Assembly (NCBI GenBank): GCA_016180705.1
Contig: JACPAU010000210.1
Span: 1-7,707 of the forward strand
From: Candidatus Methylomirabilota bacterium
GTDB taxonomy: Bacteria > Methylomirabilota > Methylomirabilia > Methylomirabilales > JACPAU01
Direction of reading: 5' to 3'
Length of the DNA stretch: 7,707 nucleotides
A model generated the notes under the pieces. That model made no database searches. It saw only the letters and a list, made by a program, of their open reading frames with translations, and was not told the origin of the DNA. The stretch's first letter is position 1. The number at the start of each line of letters is the position of its first letter. Made by a program: the position numbers and the translations under genes. Shown here in pieces: positions 1 through 5,725 of this stretch.

Positions 1-713
1 GGGTGCCGCTCCTCGAGCAGGCGGGCCACGTCCGGCGGCAGGACCGCGGGCACGTCGAGGAGGAGGCGCCGGTCGGGGGCCAGGCTGAGCAGGGGGATGG
101 CCGCCAGGTTGATCCGGATCTGCGTCTCGGGCCCGAGCGGCAGATCCAAATGTCCTGAGGCCAGGTACGACTCCTGGAGCGCCGAGAACAGGCCCCGGAG
201 CGAGCCCGCGAGGGCGGCGAACACCGCCTCCCGGTCCGGCGGGTCGAGGGAGGGGAGAGTGCCGGGCTTGCCGATGACGAAAGAGAGGCGGGCCGGCTCC
301 GCGGGAGCCTTCGGGGGGGCCGGTGGGGCGGGCGGCAGGACGGCCGACGGCGGAACCGCGCGCGGGGACCGCACGGCCGCGGCCATCGCCGCCGCCCTGC
401 GGACCGCCAGGCTGACCTGCAGCAGGGGAACCTTCCGGAGGGCAGACTCGGGCGGAGGCGGGAGCGCCAGGCGGGTCCCCGCGGGGATCCGCCGGATGTC
501 CGTCACCGCGGGGTTGAGGCGCTGGAAGGAGTCGAGGAACGGGACCGCCTCGGTCGGGGTCAGCCGGACGTTCGCCTGCTCCAGAACCGTCCAGAGGGAG
601 GCGGGCTCGGCGACGAGGACTTCCCGCGGGGGGACCACCGCCCCCACCGACGCCACTCCTAGGAGCGCCGGCAGGAGCCAGCGCCCCACCGCGCGAGCCC
701 CGATCCCGGCCAC
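1..713 (-). CDS. Secreted or membrane-anchored LysM-like protein, N-terminal part (runs off left edge)
   Basis: This frame is open from a GTG at 713-711 to the window edge, giving 237 residues with no stop, so the C-terminus is missing. The GTG lies 9 bp after the pdxJ stop, preceded by a G-run (716-722) that could serve as ribosome binding site. A second GTG at 689 is an alternative start. Residues 1-28 look like a signal peptide or anchor: Arg at 7 and 11, then a hydrophobic stretch WLLPALLGVASVGAVV (12-27). Residues about 38-85 resemble a divergent LysM fold (SLWTVLEQ near the start, then RLNPAV, then RIPAGTRLALP at the end), as in peptidoglycan-binding modules. A Pro/Ala-rich linker covers about 112-141. 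After it comes a region with alternating hydrophobic strands (about 198-230, INLAAIPLLSLAPDRRLLLD) that I cannot assign. It is probably cotranscribed with pdxJ and probably acts in the envelope. The CDS is well supported, but LysM is a judgement by eye. Confidence 0.72.
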   Translation of the reverse strand, partial: MAGIGARAVGRWLLPALLGVASVGAVVPPREVLVAEPASLWTVLEQANVRLTPTEAVPFLDSFQRLNPAVTDIRRIPAGTRLALPPPPESALRKVPLLQVSLAVRRAAAMAAAVRSPRAVPPSAVLPPAPPAPPKAPAEPARLSFVIGKPGTLPSLDPPDREAVFAALAGSLRGLFSALQESYLASGHLDLPLGPETQIRINLAAIPLLSLAPDRRLLLDVPAVLPPDVARLLEERH

Positions 714-722
714 GGCCCCCCC

Positions 723-1469
723 TTACCCCCGCGCGCCGCGGATCCGCGTGAGCATTTCCCGGACGGCCCGATCCATGCCCACCAGGGCGGCGCGGGCCAC
801 GATGCTATGGCCGATGTTCAGCTCCTCCACCTCGGGGATGGCTGCCACCGGCTCCACGTTGGCGTAGTTCAGGCCGTGGCCGGCCGAGACGGCAAGCCCC
901 GTCCCGGCGGCGAAGCGGGCGGCGCGGATCAGGGCGGCGAGGGCCTCCCGGGCCGCCTCCCCCCGCCCCTCGGCGTACCGGCCTGTGTGCAGCTCGACGG
1001 CCGCCGCTCCGACCGCCTTGGCCGCCTCCGCCTGCTCCTCTTCGGGGTCGATGAAGAGGCTAACGGGGATGCCCGCCCCCTGCAGAGGGCCGACCACGGC
1101 GGTCAGGCGCCTGCGCTGCCCCGCCACTTCCAGCCCCCCCTCCGTCGTCAGCTCCTGGCGCCGCTCCGGGACCAGGGTCACGAGGTCCGGCCGGACCGAA
1201 GCGGCGATTCCCGCCATCTCCTCGGTGGCCGCCATCTCCAGGTTGAGGCGCGTCTTCACCGTTTCCCTGAGGAGGCGGAGATCCCGGTCCTGGATGTGCC
1301 GCCGGTCCTCCCGGAGTTGGACGATGATCCCCTCGGCCCCGGCCAGTTCGGCCAACGCCGCAGCGGCGACGGGATCCGGGTCGCGCCCCCCCCGCGCCTG
1401 CCGGATCGTCGCGATGTGGTCCACGTTGACCGCCAGGCGCGGCCCCCGCCGCGCCCCTGCCCGCTCCAT
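723..1469 (-). CDS. pdxJ: Pyridoxine 5'-phosphate synthase PdxJ
   Basis: This 248-residue TIM-barrel enzyme condenses 1-deoxyxylulose-5-phosphate with 3-amino-2-oxopropyl phosphate to form pyridoxine 5'-phosphate in the cytoplasm (DXP-dependent vitamin B6 pathway). Family signatures run the whole length: [14 protein letters not shown] (14-27), [12 protein letters not shown] (52-63), [11 protein letters not shown] (75-85), [17 protein letters not shown] (99-115), VELHTGRYA (158-166), SAGHGLNY (195-202) and [12 protein letters not shown] (216-227). The catalytic Glu (Glu78, E. coli Glu72) and His (His198, E. coli His193) are present. The position matching the third catalytic residue, E. coli His45, is Gln51 (codon CAA). 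The ATG at 1469 is chosen because it sits just before the conserved N-terminus and has GAGG five bases upstream. The frame stays open upstream through the gap into displaced glmM sequence, but nothing there resembles PdxJ. Length is normal for the family. acpS often follows pdxJ in related clusters and is absent here. Confidence 0.95.
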   Translation of the reverse strand: MERAGARRGPRLAVNVDHIATIRQARGGRDPDPVAAAALAELAGAEGIIVQLREDRRHIQDRDLRLLRETVKTRLNLEMAATEEMAGIAASVRPDLVTLVPERRQELTTEGGLEVAGQRRRLTAVVGPLQGAGIPVSLFIDPEEEQAEAAKAVGAAAVELHTGRYAEGRGEAAREALAALIRAARFAAGTGLAVSAGHGLNYANVEPVAAIPEVEELNIGHSIVARAALVGMDRAVREMLTRIRGARG

Positions 1470-1545
1470 GACTCCCTCGACCCCCACCTTCCCCGCGCAG
1501 CGGCTGCAGGAAACCCGGTGTGACCTAGTCCGGGACCGCCCGCGA

Positions 1546-1638
1546 GCGGCCGCCGCCCGCCCGGGGTGAGCCGCGACGCAGCCCTGTCTGGGTATCGGGC
1601 GTAGGAGCGGCTCGCCCCGGGAAGAGGGCGGCGGCCGC
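1546..1638 (-). repeat. Hairpin repeat element, copy A (glmM-pdxJ gap)
   Basis: A 93-bp near-palindrome starts 7 bp after the glmM stop. Read on the minus strand, the outer stem is 13 perfect base pairs (1626-1638 with 1546-1558). Inside it is a 14-bp stem with a single C/A mismatch (1608-1621 region with 1561-1574 region; CCGGGG and GAGCCGC pair with GCGGCTC and CCCCGG). The apex, about 30 nt, can form a small CCC-AGACA-GGG hairpin. The 32 bp at 1570-1601 are identical, in inverted orientation, to 3141-3172 in copy B, and similarity covers nearly the whole element. It lacks a U-tract, so it is not a standard intrinsic terminator. The two copies and their pairing are seen directly in sequence; whether the element is a REP-like DNA palindrome or a structured RNA is inference. 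The strand was set to the glmM transcript and is arbitrary for a DNA element. Confidence 0.85.
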
Positions 1639-1645
1639 GAATTCG

Positions 1646-3020
1646 CTACGCCCCGAGTTCCTTCTCGATGACGGCAGCCAGCGAGCGGGCCAGCGCCTCG
1701 ATCCGCGCCCGGTCCTCCCCCTCCACCATCACCCGCACGACCGGCTCGGTCCCGGAGGACCGGACCAGGAGTCGGCCGTTGCCATCCAGGACGGCCTCGG
1801 CCTCCGCGAGCGCCCGCTGCACGTTCGGGAGCGACGTGAGGTCCGCCCGCCGGGCCACCGGGACGTTGACCAGGACCTGGGGGTGCACCGTCATGCATTG
1901 CCGGAGCGCCGAGAGGGGCTTGCCATGCTGCTGGACCAGGAAGAGGACCTGCAGCGCCGTGATGAGCCCGTCCCCCGTCGTGTTGTGGTCCAGGAAGATG
2001 ACGTGGCCGGACTGCTCCCCCCCCAGGTTGTAGTTGCTCCCCCCCCAGGTTGTAGTTGCCGCGCAGCATCTCCTCCAGGACGTAGCGGTCCCCCACCGCC
2101 GTCCGGATCAGGCGGATCCCGTGGGCGGTCAGCGCGTGCTCCAGCCCTACGTTGCTCATCACCGTGGCGACCACGGTGTCCCCCCGGAGGGCGCCGCGCC
2201 GCTTGAGGTCCAGGGCGCACATGGCCAGGATCTGGTCGCCGTCCACCAGGGCCCCCGTCTCATCCGCCAGGATGACCCGGTCGGCGTCCCCGTCGTGCGC
2301 GCACCCGACGTCGGCCCGGTGCTCCCGCACCGCGGCCTGCATCCCCTGCGGGTGGAGCGAGCCGCAGCCGGCGTTGATGTTGAACCCGTCGGGGGCCACG
2401 TTCAGGGGGACGACCTCCGCCCCCAGCTCCCGGAGGAGGGTCGGGGAGGCCTTGTAGGCGGCCCCGTGGGCGCAGTCCACCACGACCCGCATCCCCTTGA
2501 AGGTGATCCCCTTGGGGATGGTCCGCTTGGCGAACTCGATGTACCGGCCGAGGGCGTCGCCGATGCGGTAGGCCTTTCCCACCTCCCGGGCGCGCGGCCG
2601 GATGGCGTCGATCTCCCCCGAGAGCACGAGCGCCTCGACGCGGGCCTCGACCTCGTCCGGGAGCTTGAAGCCGTCCCCGGAGAAGAACTTGATGCCGTTG
2701 TCCTCGAAGGGGTTGTGGGAGGCGGAGATCACCACCCCCGCGTCCGCCCGGAGGCTCCGGACGATGAAGGCGATCCCGGGCGTGGGAAGGGGGCCCACGA
2801 GGAGGACGTCCACCCCCATGGAGCAGATGCCGGAGGTCAGCGCGCACTCCAGCATGTATCCGGTGAGACGGGTGTCCTTCCCGATGACGATGCTGGCCTG
2901 CCGGCCGGCATCGCGCGTGAGGTACGCGACGGCCCGGCCGATCTTGACCACCGTCTCGGGGGTCATGGGCTCTTCGTTCGCGACGCCCCGGACCCCGTCG
3001 GTGCCGAACAGCCTCCCCAC
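1646..3020 (-). pseudogene. glmM: Phosphoglucosamine mutase GlmM, frameshifted by a 22-bp duplication
   Basis: GlmM interconverts glucosamine-6-phosphate and glucosamine-1-phosphate, the precursor step to UDP-GlcNAc for peptidoglycan and LPS; it also binds CdaA in several bacteria. The GTG start at 3020 gives [12 protein letters not shown], the family N-terminus, with GGAGG eight bases upstream. The phosphoserine loop ISASHNP (Ser101) and the metal loop DGDADR (243-248) are intact. The sugar-binding loop GGEQSGH (326-332) is interrupted after GGEQ: a tandem 22-bp duplication at 2013-2059 shifts the frame by one. The C-terminal part, including RSSGTEP (413-419 in the repaired protein), continues in another frame to the TAG at 1646. 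Removing exactly one 22-bp copy gives a continuous, family-typical 450-residue protein. The gene is normally essential, so I suspect an assembly error or a very recent mutation rather than a decayed gene; all other conserved regions look well kept. As written, the upstream frame runs on, without a stop, into pdxJ. Confidence 0.93.
2013..2059. repeat. Perfect 22-bp tandem duplication with C8 runs inside glmM
   Basis: Two identical 22-bp units (2014-2035 and 2036-2057) lie head to tail, with a few matching bases on each side, so period 22 holds over 2013-2059. Each unit contains a run of eight C (2017-2024 and 2039-2046) followed by AGGTTGTAGTT. On the coding strand one unit encodes most of NYNLGGEQ of the GlmM sugar-binding loop. 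Because 22 is not a multiple of three, the second copy shifts the frame. With a single copy the reading is [23 protein letters not shown], which is the normal family sequence. Confidence 0.97.
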
Positions 3021-3028
3021 CTAGTGTG

Positions 3029-3033
3029 CCTCC
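3029..3033 (-). promoter_or_regulatory. Ribosome binding site of glmM
   Basis: GGAGG reads on the minus strand eight bases before the GTG at 3020 and decides that start, since no ATG lies nearby. The surrounding 3024-3055 region is noticeably less GC-rich than the rest of the window. Confidence 0.75.
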
Positions 3034-3107
3034 AACGAATTGATCCCAATGTGTACGCGACGGCGGGGGTGCCGGGCCGAATGACGAGCAGCCCGAGCGC
3101 CCTCGGA

Positions 3108-3192
3108 GCCGCCGCCCTTTCCCCGGGCCGGCCGCTCCTCCGCCCGATACCCAGACAGGGCTGCGTCGCGGCCAGCCCGGGCGGGCGGCGGC
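3108..3192 (+). repeat. Hairpin repeat element, copy B (ybbR-glmM gap, inverted relative to copy A)
   Basis: This 85-bp near-palindrome, read on the plus strand, matches copy A read on the minus strand. The outer stem is GCCGCCGCCC with GGGCGGCGGC (3108-3117 with 3183-3192), the middle stem CCCGGG with CCCGGG (3122-3127 with 3176-3181), and the inner stem GGCCGC with GCGGCC (3130-3135 with 3168-3173). The 32-bp core at 3141-3172 is identical to copy A. In the inner stem one A-T pair of copy A is a G-C pair here, so both sides changed together. One neighbouring pair is lost to a mismatch. A further GCCCT with AGGGC pairing is possible just outside the element. It fills much of the 260-bp gap between ybbR and glmM, which are usually close together. 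No protein-coding content is credible in that gap. Confidence 0.85.
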
Positions 3193-3280
3193 AGGAGGGC
3201 GGCCGGAGGCGTACGCTCCTGGTACGCTCCGGACCGCCGACGACCGAGAACGACGTGAGGCGACGTCAGTTGGCCCGGCA

Positions 3281-3964
3281 CTAGGTGCTCCCCTTCCGGA
3301 TGCCGACCTCGACGCGGACCGTCTCCCCCTCCACGATCCGGATGCGGCGCCCGAACGGCTCGATGGCCGCCGTCTCCCGGAAATCCCGGTCCCGGCCCTT
3401 GATGTCAATCGGCCGGGTGAAGGCGTGGGACAGGCGCTTGAGTTCGCCCTGGGGCCCCACGACGCGGACCTCCTTCGGGTTGACCCGGATCTCCCCGAGC
3501 GAGAAACCCTTCGCCAGGTCCCCGCGGAACTTCGGGATGACCTCGAGCCGCCGCTCGTCCACCGGCTCCAGGACGAGGCGGACCCGGCCGGGGGAGACGC
3601 TCAGGACCTCCACCCCCCGCGGGACCTGGAACTGCTCCGGGCTCAGGTTCAGGTAATTGTCCCCCTCCTTCACGGCCCGGGCGAAGTTCCCCCCCAGCGT
3701 GACCTCGTTGGGGGCGAGGGCCAGGACCAGGCTCCGGGGGCCCCGGACCTTCAGCGCCACGAACTCGACCGGATCGTTGATGACCATCAGGTTGCGGGGG
3801 ATCTGCCCCACGTCCAGGGGAACGTTCAGGACGACCTCGGCCTTCTGCTCCCCCAGGACCACGACCCAGAGGACCACGGCGAGCCCGAGGGAGAGGAGCT
3901 TCAGGGTGAAGTTGTCGGCCAGCCGGCCCCAGAGGGCCCCGAGCAGATGCTGCGCGCGCCGCAT
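3281..3964 (-). CDS. cdaR: YbbR-domain protein, CdaA regulator CdaR-like
   Basis: This 227-residue protein has a single N-terminal membrane helix (about 19-38, FTLKLLSLGLAVVLWVVVLG) followed by an extracytoplasmic region with about two YbbR repeats (roughly 44-133 and 138-222). Each repeat ends in a beta-strand-rich pattern such as PGRVRLVLEPV or GETVRVEVGI. In Firmicutes the homologue CdaR/YbbR binds CdaA and modulates c-di-AMP synthesis. That role is inferred here from its position seven bases after cdaA and upstream of glmM. Bacillus CdaR has four YbbR domains, so this is a short version, which I believe is common outside Firmicutes. The ATG at 3964 has AGGGGA just upstream, formed by the end of cdaA. 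Translational coupling to cdaA is likely. Confidence 0.88.
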   Translation of the reverse strand: MRRAQHLLGALWGRLADNFTLKLLSLGLAVVLWVVVLGEQKAEVVLNVPLDVGQIPRNLMVINDPVEFVALKVRGPRSLVLALAPNEVTLGGNFARAVKEGDNYLNLSPEQFQVPRGVEVLSVSPGRVRLVLEPVDERRLEVIPKFRGDLAKGFSLGEIRVNPKEVRVVGPQGELKRLSHAFTRPIDIKGRDRDFRETAAIEPFGRRIRIVEGETVRVEVGIRKGST

Positions 3965-3971
3965 CGGTCCC

Positions 3972-4772
3972 CTACCGGGCCGCCTGCCGGACCGGCTCGG
4001 CGGCCCGCCGCGCGGGCGCCGGCTCCAGGATCTCCTCGAGCCGCCGCCGCAGGCTCACCCCGTCGAAGCCCCGCTCGATCTCCCCCTCCCGGACGACCGA
4101 GATGGTCCCGGTCTCCTCCGATACCACCACCGCCACCGCGTCCGTCTCCTCCGTGATCCCGATGGCCGCCCGGTGGCGCGTCCCCAGGTCTTTGCTGACG
4201 GCGGGGTTCAGGGTGAGGGGGAGGAAGCACCCGGCCGAGGCCACCCGGCCTCGAGTGATGAGCACCGCCCCGTCGTGCAGGGGGGAGTTCGGGAAGAAGA
4301 TGGTCTCCAGCAGGTGGCGGGAGAGGGCCGCATCCACGTCCACGCCGACGTCCACGTAGTCGCTGAGACGGGTCTCCCGCTCGATGACCATGAGCGCCCC
4401 GGTCTTCTTCGCCGAGAGGCTCACGGCCGCCCGGACCAGCTCGTCGATCGTGTGGGCCTCGCCGTAGCGGGAGAAGGCCCGGAGGATCGCCGAGCGCTGC
4501 CTGAAGTTGGCCAGCGCACGGCGCACCTCCGGTTGGAACACGATGATGATCACCAGGAACCAGACCGCCAGCAGGTTCTGGAGGATCCAGTTGACCGTGA
4601 GGAGCCCGGACCAGAAGGAGAAGCGCGCGGCCAGGTACACGAGGGCGAGTCCCAGGATCATCTCGAGGGCCTTGGTCCCCCGAAAGATGAGGAGGAGCTG
4701 GTAGACAGCCACAGCCACGATCAGGATGTCCAGGAGGTCAATGGGCCGGGACGCGCTCAGCAGCTCCCACAT
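3972..4772 (-). CDS. cdaA: Diadenylate cyclase CdaA (DisA_N/DAC domain)
   Basis: CdaA condenses two ATP into the second messenger c-di-AMP at the membrane. The 266 residues match the family's usual length. Three membrane helices lie in the first 80 residues (about 11-30, 38-56 and 62-80), followed by a linker helix and the DAC domain. The catalytic signatures are intact: DGA in PLHDGAVLI (167-169) and RHR in GTRHRAAIG (199-201), followed by TEETDAVAVVVSEETG (207-222). The last 20 residues are an Ala/Arg/Pro-rich tail. The ATG at 4772 lies inside folP (35-bp overlap) and has a GGGGAG-type ribosome binding site upstream, which points to translational coupling. Its neighbours ybbR and glmM are both known partners of CdaA, and c-di-AMP signalling commonly tracks cell-wall and potassium or osmotic status. 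Confidence 0.96.
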   Translation of the reverse strand: MWELLSASRPIDLLDILIVAVAVYQLLLIFRGTKALEMILGLALVYLAARFSFWSGLLTVNWILQNLLAVWFLVIIIVFQPEVRRALANFRQRSAILRAFSRYGEAHTIDELVRAAVSLSAKKTGALMVIERETRLSDYVDVGVDVDAALSRHLLETIFFPNSPLHDGAVLITRGRVASAGCFLPLTLNPAVSKDLGTRHRAAIGITEETDAVAVVVSEETGTISVVREGEIERGFDGVSLRRRLEEILEPAPARRAAEPVRQAAR

Positions 4773-5634
4773 AGGGGGCTCCCCTCCCCAGGATGGCGTC
4801 GCACATCCGGGCGACGCGGGCCATGGCTTTCACTTCGTGGACCCGGAGGATGGCGGCGCCGCCGGCGATGGCCAGCGCCACCGCCGCCGCCGTCCCCTCC
4901 AGCCGGTCCGTCGCCCCCGTCTCCAGGACCGACCCGATGAACGACTTGCGCGAGGGTCCCAGCAGCAGCGGCCGCCCCAGGCCCGTGAGGTCGGGCAGGT
5001 GGCGAAGCAACGCCAGGTTGTGCTCCACCGTCTTGCCGAACCCGATCCCGGGATCGAGCAGAATGGCCTCCCGGGGGATGCCGGCCGCGGTGGCCGCCGC
5101 CAGGCGCTCGGCCAAGAAGGTCCCAACCTCGGCCACCACGTCTCCGTAGGCAGGGCGCTCCTGCATGGTTCGGGGGGTCCCCTGCATATGCATCAGGATG
5201 AGCCCGGCCCCGGCCTCCGCCACGACCGCGGCGACCGCCGGGTCGAACCGGAGGGCCGAGATATCGTTCACGATGGCCGCCCCTGCCTGCAAGGCGCGGG
5301 CCGCCACGGCCGCCTTCGTGGTGTCCACCGAAAGGGGGACGGGGCAGCGCCCGGCCAGCCGCTCGAGGACGGGCCCGATCCGGCCCCACTCTTCCTCGGC
5401 GCTCACCGGTGCCGCCCCCGGCCGGGTGGACTCCCCCCCGATGTCGAGGCAGTCGGCCCCCTCCTCCACCATCCGGAGGGCATGCTCCGCCGCGGCGCTC
5501 GGGTCCAGGAAGGCCCCCCCGTCCGAGAAGGAGTCCGGGGTGACGTTCAGGATCCCCATCAGGAGCGTGCGGCGGTCGAGGGGCAGAGTACACCGGCGGC
5601 AGGCGAAGGGGGCGATCGTTCCGGCGGGGGTCAC
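4738..5634 (-). CDS. folP: Dihydropteroate synthase FolP
   Basis: FolP joins p-aminobenzoate to 6-hydroxymethyl-dihydropterin pyrophosphate, giving dihydropteroate for folate synthesis, and is the sulfonamide target. The 298-residue TIM barrel carries all family blocks: MGILNVTPDSFSDGG (26-40), GGESTRPG (66-73), SVDT (102-105), VNDIS (122-126), MHMQGTP (148-154), DPGIGFGKT (194-202), GPSRKSF (226-232) and RVHEV (264-268). The last block is usually RVHDV, so Asp is conservatively replaced by Glu. A short N-terminal extension holds CRRC (12-15), whose role I cannot judge. The GTG start at 5634 has GGAGG six bases upstream. The 3' end overlaps cdaA by 35 bp. I see no sign of the insertions in the GGESTRPG or SRK loops that are linked to sulfonamide resistance. 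Confidence 0.96.
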   Translation of the reverse strand: MTPAGTIAPFACRRCTLPLDRRTLLMGILNVTPDSFSDGGAFLDPSAAAEHALRMVEEGADCLDIGGESTRPGAAPVSAEEEWGRIGPVLERLAGRCPVPLSVDTTKAAVAARALQAGAAIVNDISALRFDPAVAAVVAEAGAGLILMHMQGTPRTMQERPAYGDVVAEVGTFLAERLAAATAAGIPREAILLDPGIGFGKTVEHNLALLRHLPDLTGLGRPLLLGPSRKSFIGSVLETGATDRLEGTAAAVALAIAGGAAILRVHEVKAMARVARMCDAILGRGAPYVGAAERVPAH

Positions 5635-5640
5635 GAGAGG

Positions 5641-5645
5641 CCTCC
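5641..5645 (-). promoter_or_regulatory. Ribosome binding site of folP
   Basis: GGAGG on the minus strand lies six bases before the GTG at 5634, supporting that start over internal ATG codons. Confidence 0.7.
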
Positions 5646-5696
5646 GCCCGGGACGGGCGACGGGCCGACGAACGGGCGGGGAAGGCCCGGGCGACG

Positions 5697-5719
5697 CGGC
5701 GGCCGGGGGACGGCCGCCG
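5697..5719 (-). other. GC hairpin just after ftsH
   Basis: CGGCGGCC and GGCCGCCG form an 8-bp all-GC stem with a 7-nt loop (5705-5711), starting about 6 bp after the ftsH stop. No U-tract follows, so it is not a textbook terminator. It may slow decay of the ftsH mRNA 3' end or attenuate transcription into folP. At this GC content such stems also arise by chance. The rest of the 91-bp ftsH-folP gap holds further weak GC inverted repeats and the folP ribosome binding site. Confidence 0.35.
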
Positions 5720-5725
5720 GATCGC

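Noticed and set aside
1546..1638. Copy A as an intrinsic terminator after glmM
   Set aside because: The stem is strong but no U-tract follows, pdxJ lies just downstream on the same strand, and the same element sits upstream of glmM in the opposite orientation.
3024..3060. A promoter upstream of glmM (TACACA-like -10)
   Set aside because: No acceptable -35 at 16-18 bp spacing, so it is not reported as a feature.
3108..3192. c-di-AMP (ydaO-type) riboswitch in the glmM leader
   Set aside because: The element is a simple layered hairpin of 85 bp present in both orientations. It lacks the larger multi-helix pseudoknotted layout expected of that riboswitch class.
3211..3230. Two 9-bp direct repeats (GTACGCTCC) with an 11-bp period
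   Set aside because: Too short and only two copies. They could be an operator, but nothing else supports it.
3021..3281. An 86-residue minus-strand frame filling the ybbR-glmM gap, starting with GTG overlapping the ybbR stop and ending directly before glmM
   Set aside because: It is Arg/Pro/Ala/Gly-rich with no recognisable domain, and most of it is the hairpin element copy B translated. The neat ends are probably coincidence, and no ribosome binding site stands out.
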